A stretch of 22,798 nt of DNA, from contig JALGTT010000002.1 of NCBI GenBank assembly GCA_029821235.1, forward strand, positions 1 through 22,798. The letters are read 5' to 3'. A program made the translations under genes and the position numbers. The stretch is from Candidatus Hebobacteria bacterium (GTDB taxonomy: Bacteria > Armatimonadota > Hebobacteria > Hebobacterales > Hebobacteraceae). The notes under the pieces were generated by a model. That model was given only the letters and a program-made list of their open reading frames with translations. It did no database searches and had not been told where the DNA came from. Every line of letters starts with the position of its first letter. Position 1 is the stretch's first letter. Positions 8,441 through 15,660 of this stretch are shown here, one piece after another.

Positions 8441-9999
8441 TGCCTCATGCGCTCCATCAAGGAGGCCGTGTGGGCAGCGATTAGGTCTTCGAGCTCTCGG
8501 GCCTCGGCCCCAAGCACTGCGAGTTGCTCGCCGAGTTGCTGGAAGCGCTCCTCAAAATCGAACGCCTCGGCGTCTCTCTCTGCAACGCCGACGTACCGGC
8601 CCGGATTGAGGCTCCAGTCCTGCGCCTCGATGTCCGTGACCCTGGCGACCTTGCACAGCCCTGGTACGTCAGCGTACCACTTGGGTACGTCGCCGAAGTG
8701 CTTGGCGAATAGCTCCTTGCTCCCGCGACTCAGCTCAGGCTCCTCACCGCGGTAGAGCCGCACGATGTTGGCCAGGAACTCGATCTGCGCGGGCGTGAAC
8801 TCACGATGGGCCCGGTCAATCTGCCGGTAGATATGGCGCGCATCCAGGAAGAGAACCGTGTCCTCGCGCTCGGTTCCCTTCTTCCCTCTGTCGAGGAACC
8901 AGAGAGTACAGGGCAACGTAACTGTGTAGAAAAAGTTCGGGCCGACGCTGACCACCACATCCACCGCTCGGTCTTCGATCAGCTTCTGCCGAATTTCCAT
9001 CTCCGAGGCTCGCGCGTCCGCCGCTGAGTTAGCCATCACGAACCCGGCCCGGCCGGTGTCATTCAAAGCGCTGTAGAAGAGCTGAATCCATAGGTAGTTC
9101 GCGTTGTCGGCCCTCGGGAGGCCAAACGGAAAACGTTGATCGCCAGCGAGCCGCTCCTTATCCACCCGGTTGACATTGAATGGAGGATTGGCCATCACGA
9201 AGTCGAACCTGCCTACGCTCGAGTGGAGGTCCTGATAGTAGCTGTTCGCTCGGCGGACGTCCCCGGCAAGCCCATGCACGGCCAAGTTCATCTTGCAGAG
9301 GCGGACAGTGCCGGTCTTGCTTTCTTGGCCGTGGATGCTGATCTCATGCGACGGTCGCTTCTGGTGTTCTTCGACAAAGCGGGCGCTCTGGACGAACATG
9401 CCGCCCGAGCCGCAAGCTGGGTCGAGGATGCGACCGTGGAACGGCTGGATGATCTCGACGATTAGTCTGACAATGGGCGTGGGTGTGAAGAACTCGCCCC
9501 CGCCTCGCCCCTCCTGCATGGCGAAGTTCCCCAGGAAGTACTCGTAGATCTTCCCCAGTCTGTCACCGTCAATGCCCTCGGGTATCGCTTCCAGAATCCT
9601 GAGGAGATCGACGAGCGTATCATTGCCCAGCCGGTTGTATGTCTTGGGCAAGACGCCCCTGAGGTCGGAATTCTCCTCCTCGATTGCCTTCATCGCCTCG
9701 TTGATCGCTCGCCCGATGTTCTCGCTCTCGGGAAGCTGGACGAGACGAGAGAACCGGGCCGTCTCAGGCAGATAGAGGACGCCCCTCGCTTGGTAGTCCA
9801 CTTTGCCCACCGTCCGCCGACCGGAAGCAGTGCCAGCCAGTTCCTTCTCGGCCTGTGTGAAGCGGTAGTCCGCGTACCTCAGGAAGATCAGCCCGAGGAC
9901 CGGCGTCGAATACTCCGCCGCGGTGAGCGACGAATTCGCCCGCAGCTCATCCGCCGCGTCCCATAGACGGCTCTCCAGGTTGTTGCTGTTCCGGGACAC
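8437..9999 (-). CDS. hsdM: Type I restriction-modification DNA methyltransferase subunit M
   Basis: A 520-residue N6-adenine methyltransferase that, with HsdS, methylates the target and protects host DNA. It has the helical N-terminal HsdM domain (NLESRLWDAADELR), then FTP at 171-173, SAM-binding motif I DPACGSGG at 193-200 and catalytic motif IV NPPF at 271-274. The C-terminal helical segment with EARELEDLIAAH probably contacts HsdS. The start is GTG at 9999, with AAGG and GGAAA shortly upstream; it yields the canonical HsdM N-terminus. It is the first gene of the hsdMSR operon and lies about 65 nt downstream of the predicted transcription start. Complete. Confidence 0.96.
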   Translation of the reverse strand: MSRNSNNLESRLWDAADELRANSSLTAAEYSTPVLGLIFLRYADYRFTQAEKELAGTASGRRTVGKVDYQARGVLYLPETARFSRLVQLPESENIGRAINEAMKAIEEENSDLRGVLPKTYNRLGNDTLVDLLRILEAIPEGIDGDRLGKIYEYFLGNFAMQEGRGGGEFFTPTPIVRLIVEIIQPFHGRILDPACGSGGMFVQSARFVEEHQKRPSHEISIHGQESKTGTVRLCKMNLAVHGLAGDVRRANSYYQDLHSSVGRFDFVMANPPFNVNRVDKERLAGDQRFPFGLPRADNANYLWIQLFYSALNDTGRAGFVMANSAADARASEMEIRQKLIEDRAVDVVVSVGPNFFYTVTLPCTLWFLDRGKKGTEREDTVLFLDARHIYRQIDRAHREFTPAQIEFLANIVRLYRGEEPELSRGSKELFAKHFGDVPKWYADVPGLCKVARVTDIEAQDWSLNPGRYVGVAERDAEAFDFEERFQQLGEQLAVLGAEARELEDLIAAHTASLMERMRQ

Positions 10000-10071
10000 A
10001 GCCTTCGTTTCCTAGTCCTTCAGCTTCGTCATCGCCCAGGGAGTCATCGTTCCAACTGGGCGCGTATCAGG

Positions 10072-10100
10072 ATTCTACGACTTCGGCTGGACCAAGTCAA
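10072..10100 (-). promoter_or_regulatory. Sigma70-type promoter for the hsdMSR operon
   Basis: Reading the minus strand, TTGACT (10100-10095) and TAGAAT (10077-10072) are separated by exactly 17 nt; each matches the consensus at five of six positions. Transcription would begin near 10065, giving a leader of roughly 65 nt before the hsdM GTG. Confidence 0.65.
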
Positions 10101-10202
10101 CGATGCGCCCCCCTGGTCTAGGTGCGAACGGCGCGCTCGGCGCCCCTATGTACACCTTTCGGCCGCCGACTGGTCCTGTGGCTCGCTTTCCATCTGTTGC
10201 GG

Positions 10203-10228
10203 CCCTATCGCCGCGTGCGGCGATAGGG
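10203..10228. repeat. Perfect 12+12 bp palindrome between hsdM and the recombinase gene
   Basis: CCCTATCGCCGC (10203-10214) and its exact reverse complement GCGGCGATAGGG (10217-10228) flank two bases. A further direct half-site, CTATCGCCG, follows at 10245-10253. The position, about 130 bp before the recombinase start and between divergent transcription units, suits an operator or a recombinase core site (9-bp arms around an 8-bp centre). Confidence 0.75.
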
Positions 10229-10309
10229 TGGGCCTTCGTGCGCTCTATCGCCGTCAGGAATACCTTGACTTCCCCCCGAACATCCGCCCTAGTGTCTTAT
10301 CGGAAGTTC

Positions 10310-10326
10310 ACCCGCCCACGGCGGGT
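10310..10326 (+). promoter_or_regulatory. Small hairpin in the recombinase leader
   Basis: ACCCGCC and GGCGGGT form a perfect 7-bp stem with a 3-nt loop, ending about 14 nt before the GGGAGG ribosome-binding site of the tyrosine recombinase. It could modulate translation. A TTGACT at 10264-10269 upstream lacks a convincing -10. The rest of the 355-bp gap 10000-10354 holds the hsd promoter and the palindrome but no gene. Confidence 0.35.
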
Positions 10327-10354
10327 CGGCGAGAACGCACAAGGGAGGCTGAGC

Positions 10355-11257
10355 ATGGCGAGGAGGAAACGAGGCGGCCGGAGACCGCATGAGCGAGAGC
10401 TGCTGGAGGAGTTCCTGGGAGCGCTGACGCTGGAGGGGAGGTCGGCGCATTCGGTGCGGGCCTATCGCAGGGATCTGGAGGCGCTGCTGGCGGCGTTGCC
10501 TGGGCCGCTCGGCGAGGTGCGGCCCCGCGATCTGCGGGAGCACTTCCGCCAGCAGCTTGCGGCCGGCCGCTCCCCCTCCAGCATCAACCGCGCCATCGCC
10601 GCCACCCGCTCGTTCTGCCGCTTCTTGTTCGAGGAGGGCCGGCTGGAGAGAAATCCCACCCAGGTCCTTCGCTCGATCCGCCTGGGTCCAGCGCTGGCGC
10701 CCAAGCACCTCACCGTGGACGAAGTGCGGAGGTTGCTATCCCTGCCCGACACCGCCGCGCCCACCGGCCGACGAGACCACGCCATCCTGATGCTGCTCTA
10801 CAACACCGGCCTGCGGGTGGGGGAGCTGTGTGCCCTCAATCGGGAGGATGTCCGTCTGCCGGCGGAGGGATGGGGCGCACTGCAGGTCGTGGGCAAGGGA
10901 AGGAGACTCCAGCGCCTTCCCATCAACCGCCCTGCCGCCGACGCGCTGTCGGCCTACCTCGCCGACCGGAATAACAGTGAGCCAGCGCTCTTCCTGAATC
11001 GGAATGGAGGCCGCTTCTCCGTTCGCGGGATCGCGCTGTCGGTGAACCGCTACCTGCGAGCCGCGGGCATCACCGACCGCTCCGGCCCGCACGTGCTACG
11101 CCACACCTTCGCCACCCATGCCCTCCGCGCCCGGCCCAACCTCCGAGCGGTACAGGAACTGTTGGGCCACGCCTGGGTGACCACCACTCAGCGTTACACC
11201 CATCTCGAGGTGGAGGACCTGCAGGCTCAGGTGGCGGAGCTGCCCGCGAATCGCTGA
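10355..11257 (+). CDS. XerC/XerD-like tyrosine recombinase
   Basis: A 300-residue site-specific recombinase that cuts and rejoins DNA through a 3'-phosphotyrosine. The N-terminal SAM-like core-binding domain spans about residues 14-95; the catalytic domain follows. The full catalytic set is visible: Arg154 (TGLRVGEL), Lys181 (VGKGRR), His246 and Arg249 (HVLRHTFATH), His272 (LLGHAWVTTTQ) and nucleophile Tyr281 (RYTH). The ATG at 10355 is chosen over the longer open frame from 10103 because GGGAGG sits 6-7 nt upstream and the domain starts there. It is divergent from hsdM and followed on the same strand by a nuclease gene. The length is that of Xer-type enzymes rather than phage integrases with an arm-binding domain. 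It probably mobilises this island or a small cassette; a chromosomal dimer-resolution role is less likely here. Confidence 0.93.
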   Translation: MARRKRGGRRPHERELLEEFLGALTLEGRSAHSVRAYRRDLEALLAALPGPLGEVRPRDLREHFRQQLAAGRSPSSINRAIAATRSFCRFLFEEGRLERNPTQVLRSIRLGPALAPKHLTVDEVRRLLSLPDTAAPTGRRDHAILMLLYNTGLRVGELCALNREDVRLPAEGWGALQVVGKGRRLQRLPINRPAADALSAYLADRNNSEPALFLNRNGGRFSVRGIALSVNRYLRAAGITDRSGPHVLRHTFATHALRARPNLRAVQELLGHAWVTTTQRYTHLEVEDLQAQVAELPANR

Positions 11258-11628
11258 GGGCCAGTCCAGGCTACGATGGCGACCGCGCTTCACGGCGGCT
11301 TGCTGGGACCAGTTGCGGCCGACCCGCGTCACAGGCTGACTATCACCCGCTGACTCGTGATGTATCTGAGGCTCGGGGTCTAGCGATAAATCACGATTGG
11401 CTGCGCCGATTGATTGCAGTACCGTTGACAGGACGTGCCACGGGCAACAGAGAAGCGATATCCCAAGCGAATCCGGACTGGCTCACAGGCGAACCCGTGG
11501 CCCCGCGTTTTCGTCATCAGCGACAGATCAGGGTGAATGCGAACGCAGAGCTATGGTCGTAGCGCTGAGCTATTGTCACGAGAAGACATAGGCGATGCCC
11601 TGCGCGTTCAGGTTGGAGGAGACCAGCA
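11258..11628. other. Gene-free 371-bp gap after the recombinase
   Basis: No coding sequence or tRNA is recognisable. CGTGAT and ATCACG form a short inverted repeat near 11356-11394 and CTGACT is repeated nearby. This would be a natural place for an attachment site of the recombinase just upstream, but no supporting repeat is found elsewhere in the window. The 3' end carries the GGAGGAG ribosome-binding site of the next gene. Confidence 0.4.
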
Positions 11629-12408
11629 ATGGACAAGTCCTCGAGCAGTGACAGCCTTCTGTCCCTGTTGCTCCGAGCGACCAGTCTAGGACAACGCACT
11701 CAAGAGGCGATCCTTCTGCCCACGATTCTGGTTCGAAAGGATTGGCTGCCCCTGATAACGGACACCAAGAAGAAGCTGCCGGTGGCCGAGCGTGTCCTGA
11801 ACGCACTCCGAGCAGAGGGATTCCTCGGTGATCGCACACGGAAGAACCTATATGGGTACCCGCGTCTGTTCAGAGAGCTGTTCGGTCCGCCTCCGTGGAC
11901 ATGCATAGAGCCCGAGGAGATCGAGAGGACCTTGTCCGAGGAACGCGAGTCTGAACTCCGCCCTCTATACGTGCACTGCTTGGAACGGGGCGCGGTCCTT
12001 CTTGAGGAGTATAGAGCCCACCTTCTAGAGGAGTTCGTGTCTCGGCAGCACATCCTGCCGAAGGTCACAAGGGATGACCTGTCTCCGGTCCTGGCAGACA
12101 TGTTGGGGCCACAGCTCTCTGACCTTGCCGACAAGGTCAATCTAGCCCTGGCAGTGGGCCGTGAGAACCTGGAGAATATCTATGATGCTCTGTTCGAGCC
12201 TGATCTGATGCCCGAGGACTTCGAGGCCGTCGCCGGGACACCGGACCTCTTCGTCTGGCATCCTGATGCACAGCTTGCCCTATGGTTCTTTGCCGAGGTC
12301 AAGGGACCAGGAGACCGTTTGAGGCCCAGCCAGACAGAGTGGATTCGGCGAAACTGGGAGCGTGTGCAGGGGCGCGTGGTTCTCGTCACCATCGATGGGG
12401 CACTGTAA
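11629..12408 (+). CDS. VRR-NUC domain nuclease with unknown N-terminal region
   Basis: A 259-residue protein with a GGAGGAG ribosome-binding site upstream of the ATG. The C-terminal 60 residues are a VRR-NUC (PD-(D/E)XK) nuclease module: GTPDLFVW (Asp206), then WFFAEVKGPGDRL (Glu223, Lys225), then SQTEWI (Gln235) and a closing strand. This is the signature seen in FAN1 and in phage and standalone VRR-NUC nucleases, which cut branched or flapped DNA. Residues 1-195 are helical and charged, with a possible winged-helix-like segment near 50-80 (LNALRAEGFLGDRTRKNLYGYPRLF), and I recognise no family there. The gene follows the tyrosine recombinase on the same strand with a 371-bp gap. It may be a defence nuclease or cargo of that recombinase. 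Confidence 0.85.
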   Translation: MDKSSSSDSLLSLLLRATSLGQRTQEAILLPTILVRKDWLPLITDTKKKLPVAERVLNALRAEGFLGDRTRKNLYGYPRLFRELFGPPPWTCIEPEEIERTLSEERESELRPLYVHCLERGAVLLEEYRAHLLEEFVSRQHILPKVTRDDLSPVLADMLGPQLSDLADKVNLALAVGRENLENIYDALFEPDLMPEDFEAVAGTPDLFVWHPDAQLALWFFAEVKGPGDRLRPSQTEWIRRNWERVQGRVVLVTIDGAL

Positions 12409-12516
12409 ACTCCGACGACACCGACCATCTACTGCACTGCACCAGAGACAAGAAGACATACTACGATCAGCCGATGCTAGTGGGGGCAGCGCGCAAACAG
12501 ACGACTGCTCGTATGA

Positions 12517-12581
12517 GATAGAGTCATGGGCTGAACGGCTCAGTCAGGGCGCTCAGGAAGCTCCGCAGCACTGACTCTATC
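12517..12581. repeat. 10-bp inverted repeat around a 45-nt centre
   Basis: GATAGAGTCA (12517-12526) and TGACTCTATC (12572-12581) are perfect reverse complements. They lie in the gene-free stretch 12409-12661 between the converging VRR-NUC gene and the phage-like minus-strand genes. Such an arrangement could be an element end, a processed RNA, or chance. Confidence 0.5.
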
Positions 12582-12595
12582 GTCCGGGGGATATA

Positions 12596-12645
12596 GTAGC
12601 TCGCCATGGCGCTACCCAATTTGTAGATTTGCATTCAGAATGCAA
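12596..12645. repeat. Two short palindromes between converging genes
   Basis: An imperfect palindrome, GTAGC...GCTAC with core GCCATGGC, spans 12596-12615. A perfect one, TTGCATTC-A-GAATGCAA, spans 12629-12645. The second has the size and symmetry of a dimeric-repressor operator, but no promoter or gene start is next to it. Neither has the T tract of an intrinsic terminator. Confidence 0.5.
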
Positions 12646-12661
12646 TGTTGCAGGCGAATTG

Positions 12662-12748
12662 TCAGGGCGGGAAGAGCGCCTGCATCTCGGCGAGCAGGGC
12701 TACCGAAGGCTGGCGGGCCTCGTGGGCCGTCTGGCGGCCAGACCACAT
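12662..12748 (-). CDS. Possible 28-residue phage-type ORF
   Basis: A short ORF beginning MWSGRQTAHEARQPS and ending ALFPP, starting 13 nt after the stop of the preceding minus-strand gene. Amino-acid composition is protein-like, but the ribosome-binding site is weak (GGGG) and there is no recognisable family. It could be the last remnant of the truncated phage-like operon. Confidence 0.3.
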   Translation of the reverse strand: MWSGRQTAHEARQPSVALLAEMQALFPP

Positions 12749-12761
12749 CAGTCCCCAGTTC

Positions 12762-13049
12762 TCACTCCGCAGCCCATCCCTGGCTTCTGTGGAACCCCTT
12801 GGGTGGGATAATGCCCCGGTTCCTCCAGTCCGTCCGCGGCCTTGCGTACTCCGTCCCGGTGAGGATGAGCATCGCTATCTCTCCCTCGCCAGGCTGGATC
12901 GGGTGGCCCTCCCAGGCCTCCACAATCTCACCGTCAGTGCCGTAGTACTCCGTCATGAAGTACCGCTGGGGAGCTGCCTCCCGAAGCTCCTGCGCGATCA
13001 GCCGCACCAACGAGGGTGGTCCAGTCTTTCGCTGCCGCGTGCCGGCCAT
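12762..13049 (-). CDS. Small hypothetical protein of the phage-like operon
   Basis: A 95-residue protein with a basic N-terminus (MAGTRQRKTG) and a beta-rich middle (TEYYGTDGEIVEAWEG, then EIAMLILTG). I do not recognise it. It lies 24 nt after the preceding gene. A second ATG at 13056 in another frame has a better-spaced GGAGAG, but its product is only about 40 residues and looks less like a protein, so this frame is preferred. It belongs to the block of small ORFs following the terminase-like gene. Confidence 0.55.
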   Translation of the reverse strand: MAGTRQRKTGPPSLVRLIAQELREAAPQRYFMTEYYGTDGEIVEAWEGHPIQPGEGEIAMLILTGTEYARPRTDWRNRGIIPPKGFHRSQGWAAE

Positions 13050-13073
13050 CGTTCATGCTCTCTCCGCGCCCAC

Positions 13074-13355
13074 CTACAGAACGCATACCACGTGGTCTTG
13101 CCCGCCCCGCACAGCATTCACTAACTCTCGGCCTCGCAGGTAGAAGGCATACCAGCCCAGCCCGCTGTCCAGGACGATCCAGGGACACTCCGCGGTCCCA
13201 TCTCCCAGGAACGGCCCGGAGCAATCGAGGTGTTCCCGGATGAACTTCTCCGCCAGGTAGCGCGGCTCGTGGAGACTGCTACGCAGGCTCTGCGCGAGTC
13301 GCCCCGCCAGACTGTAGGCGCCGGTGGTTCGTGTTTGCCCCCGAGGACCTCTCAT
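13074..13355 (-). CDS. Small hypothetical protein following the terminase-like gene
   Basis: A 93-residue protein with a helical, Arg/Leu-rich first half (AGRLAQSLRSSLHEPRYLAE) and a Gly/Trp-rich second half (WIVLDSGLGWYAFYLRGREL). There is no recognisable family. Its ATG overlaps the stop of the terminase-like gene by 4 nt, showing it is part of the same coupled operon. In tailed phages the large terminase usually follows the small subunit, and this is clearly not one. Confidence 0.6.
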   Translation of the reverse strand: MRGPRGQTRTTGAYSLAGRLAQSLRSSLHEPRYLAEKFIREHLDCSGPFLGDGTAECPWIVLDSGLGWYAFYLRGRELVNAVRGGQDHVVCVL

Positions 13356-14023
13356 CGTCCCTTCCCCGCGCCGGCCGGATCGAGCTCATCCAGCCGGCGG
13401 GCGATGTCCTCCCACCTCTCCGGCGGCGCGAACTCCTTTACGATGTCCACCAGCTTTGGCACCAGCAACTGCATGTCGGTCTCCAGACGGGTGACGTCCG
13501 AGGGCTCTCCCGAGCAGAGCCGGTCCAGCTTCTGACCAGTCTCCAGCAGGGAGGATATCTTCTGCAAGTGAGGCAGCAGTTGTGACAGAGTCAGACTGTC
13601 AAGCTGACCTGCCCCTACGCTCTGCATGAGGCGCCGCAGCAGCTGTCTTGCCACCGCCCGAGCGGCCCGCGCTTCTTCCCTCATCAGCTTGCGCTGGCGG
13701 AGTTCCTCCTCCTGCTCGGCCATGCGCGCTTGGAGTTCCCGATCCAGCTCTCGGTCGCGGGCCAGGGCCGCCAGCTCCTCGTCCCAGGCCGCGGCGCGCT
13801 CAGTCCAGCGCCACTTCTTTGCCCACGCTCCCCAGTATCCGGGGAACTGGCCCGCCTGCTCTTTGCCCTTCCTTCTCCTCTCCCGCAGCGTGCCCGGCCG
13901 GGTGTAGTGCTTCTCCCAGGCGGCCTGCAGGGACCGATCCGACCCCAGCATGCGGTAGCACTCGAAGGCCTCGAATGCCTTCGAGGATTCGTTCTCCTGG
14001 CGCTCCCAGGGATGCTCAGCCAT
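13352..14023 (-). CDS. Putative phage terminase small subunit-like protein
   Basis: A 223-residue protein with the layout of a common group of phage small-terminase-like proteins. The N-terminus WERQENESSKAFEAFECYRML (residues 6-26) resembles 'W..q..Es.kaY.AF..Yr..G', followed by an HTH-sized segment (residues 27-45) and WAKKWRWTERAAAWDEE (about 67-83). Residues 80-130 form a charged coiled coil, and a helical domain follows (LSQLLPHLQKISSLL). Small terminases recognise the pac or cos site and load DNA for packaging. The ATG overlaps the methyltransferase stop by 8 nt. No large terminase, portal or capsid gene follows, so the packaging module is either lost or supplied elsewhere. The assignment rests on pattern memory, not on a catalytic motif. 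Confidence 0.65.
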   Translation of the reverse strand: MAEHPWERQENESSKAFEAFECYRMLGSDRSLQAAWEKHYTRPGTLRERRRKGKEQAGQFPGYWGAWAKKWRWTERAAAWDEELAALARDRELDRELQARMAEQEEELRQRKLMREEARAARAVARQLLRRLMQSVGAGQLDSLTLSQLLPHLQKISSLLETGQKLDRLCSGEPSDVTRLETDMQLLVPKLVDIVKEFAPPERWEDIARRLDELDPAGAGKGR

Positions 14024-15299
14024 CGAGCTTCACCGCATCCTCCTCAACGAACTCCTCCCAGCGGGTGAGGATCACGTCACAGTAGCGCGCATCCAGGTCG
14101 AAGCCATAGCAGCGCCTTCCCATTCGCTCCGCAGCAATGATCGCGGTGCCCGATCCGAGGAAGGCGTCCACCACTAGGTGGCCGAGCTCGGTGGCATTGA
14201 CGATGCTGCGCTCGATCAGCGCTAGGGGTTTCATAGTGGGGTGGAGGTCGTTTACCGCGGGCTTGTCATGCTCCCACACTGTGCGCTCATTGGTGGGTCC
14301 GTGCCAGCGGGGGGCCTGGCCCTTCTTGTGGGCATAGAAGCAGGGCTCGTACCAGTGCTTGTACTGGGCGAAGAGTGCGCCCGCGCCGTTGTTCTTCACC
14401 CATACGATCAGGTTTCGTTCCTGCCAGCCACACTCCGTCAGGCACTCCAGCACATCGCGCAAGTGTGAGCTGGCAAACCACAGGTAGAGCGGGGCCTTGT
14501 CATCGGAGTGCTGGTGGGCGAGAGAAAGGCTGCCGGTGAGCAAGTGCCGGTACTGGTCATCCGTGAGGTCGTCCCAGTAGGCGTCGGAGGGTTCGTCTGT
14601 GCCGCGGCGAGCCGCGCTGATGCGCTCCTCCTGCGCGGCGCGGCCGCCCACGTAGCTCACAGCATAAGGTGGATCGGTGACGATGGCCTGCGCCAGCTCA
14701 CCGGCCATCAGGCGCTCCCAATTCGCGGAGTCAGTGGAGTCTCCGCACACCAGGCGGTGCCGGCCCAGCTGCCACAGCTCACCGGGCTGCACGCGGGTCG
14801 GGCCCTGCTGCTGCTCCGCCTCCGCCATCGCCTGGTCCGCGTCGAAGGTCTCCTCCCGGCCCTGCCTCTCCTGCACGTCGAGCCGGGTGAGCAGCTCGCT
14901 CAGGTCATCCTTTTCCCACCCGGCGGCGAGGAGTTGATCCTGGACTTCCAGGTCCCGGAGCAAGGTTGCCAGCGCGTCTTCATCATCCTCCGCCAGATCG
15001 CTGGCGCGATTGTCAATGGCGAGGAACGCCTCCGGGTAAGGCCCGTCGTAGATGTGGCAGGCGATCTCGGTCCAGCCCTCGGCCTGTGCCGCCTCCACCA
15101 GGCCGTGACCGGCGAGAATGGTGCCGTCAGGGGTGATCACCACCGGCTTCTGCTGACCGTGCACACGCAGCGACTCTCGTAGGATCGCCAACTGATGCTC
15201 CGGGTGGCGACGGTAGTTTCGGGGGTGGGGCCGGAGGTCGGCGAGACTCCGCGGTTCGGTGGTGATGCCAACAGCAGCGCGTCCTGATGACTGGTCCAT
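14016..15299 (-). CDS. ParB-like nuclease domain fused to DNA methyltransferase
   Basis: A 427-residue phage-type modification enzyme. Residues 15-100 are a ParB/Srx-like domain (LRPHPRNYRRH, then a GTILAGHGLVEAA segment in place of the usual GxxRxxA box). Residues 170-420 are a SAM-dependent amino-methyltransferase with catalytic DPPY at 209-212, HPTMKP at 353-358 and the SAM-binding FLGSGT at 380-385. Motif IV before motif I indicates the beta-type order, and DPPY suggests N6-adenine methylation. Such fusions are common next to phage terminases and may protect phage DNA from restriction. A GAGGAG ribosome-binding site lies 8 nt before the ATG. Its methyltransferase half is about four-fifths identical by eye to the one starting at 21830, but the ParB halves are very different. 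Confidence 0.92.
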   Translation of the reverse strand: MDQSSGRAAVGITTEPRSLADLRPHPRNYRRHPEHQLAILRESLRVHGQQKPVVITPDGTILAGHGLVEAAQAEGWTEIACHIYDGPYPEAFLAIDNRASDLAEDDEDALATLLRDLEVQDQLLAAGWEKDDLSELLTRLDVQERQGREETFDADQAMAEAEQQQGPTRVQPGELWQLGRHRLVCGDSTDSANWERLMAGELAQAIVTDPPYAVSYVGGRAAQEERISAARRGTDEPSDAYWDDLTDDQYRHLLTGSLSLAHQHSDDKAPLYLWFASSHLRDVLECLTECGWQERNLIVWVKNNGAGALFAQYKHWYEPCFYAHKKGQAPRWHGPTNERTVWEHDKPAVNDLHPTMKPLALIERSIVNATELGHLVVDAFLGSGTAIIAAERMGRRCYGFDLDARYCDVILTRWEEFVEEDAVKLDG

Positions 15300-15347
15300 T
15301 TCCTATTCTCCTCGGCCAATACGCCCTCGGGCGCATAAAAGACAAAC

Positions 15348-15450
15348 CGGCCCCTGGGCTCAGGTTCGGGGTCATGACTCCCTACCTCAGCTCAGACGCC
15401 GGCTGTATACCGTCGGCTCTTCACCCCAAACCCACTAGGGCCAGGGGCCG
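15348..15450 (-). promoter_or_regulatory. Structured leader of the ParB-methyltransferase gene
   Basis: Two nested dyads lie between the predicted promoter and the ATG. A 10-bp perfect inverted repeat, CGGCCCCTGG (15348-15357) and CCAGGGGCCG (15441-15450), encloses 83 nt. Within it and slightly overlapping, a palindrome of about 42 bp is centred on 15374.5 (15354-15395) with core GTCATGAC; 16 of 21 positions pair as Watson-Crick and two as G-U. It may be a regulator-binding operator or a folded mRNA leader. The remainder of the 361-bp gap (15300-15660) shows no gene. Confidence 0.6.
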
Positions 15451-15472
15451 CGTTGTCTATGCCTACAAGCGT

Positions 15473-15501
15473 ATTATACCACGCTGACGCGAGAATCGCA
15501 A
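15473..15501 (-). promoter_or_regulatory. Sigma70-type promoter for the ParB-methyltransferase/terminase operon
   Basis: On the minus strand TTGCGA (15501-15496; four of six) and a perfect TATAAT (15478-15473) are separated by 17 nt. Transcription would start near 15466, giving an unusually long leader of about 165 nt that contains the nested dyads. Confidence 0.65.
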
Positions 15502-15660
15502 ACGGCGGTTTGTACCCCGCGCCTGACGCCGTCCGCGAGAGTCTCGCCAGTTCGAGCACGACAACAGGCTGGACATTGGTCCTGGTGAACCCACCGGGCG
15601 CGAGGTGTGAGCCCAGTCACCTGTCACGAAACACTGAGGATGGACGGACGGTGCGCGACG

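Noticed and set aside
10103..10354. Longer tyrosine recombinase starting at 10103
   Set aside because: The extra 84 residues cross the palindrome and show no domain; a strong ribosome-binding site supports the ATG at 10355.
7139..11257. Phase-variable hsdS shuffling by the adjacent recombinase
   Set aside because: Only one complete hsdS is present, with no silent or inverted partial copy and no repeats in it that match the palindrome near the recombinase.
11425..11453. TTGACA at 11425-11430 as a promoter for the VRR-NUC gene
   Set aside because: The hexamer is perfect, but at 17 nt spacing the -10 would be CAGAGA, and no acceptable alternative lies nearby.
10243..12582. CTCTATCG near 10243 and 12574 as attachment repeats flanking the recombinase and VRR-NUC genes
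   Set aside because: The match is only eight bases with no extended similarity, too short to be meaningful by itself.
12934..13224. Minus-strand open frame overlapping the two small phage-type genes
   Set aside because: It overlaps two better-spaced, overlapping-operon frames and its product is compositionally random.
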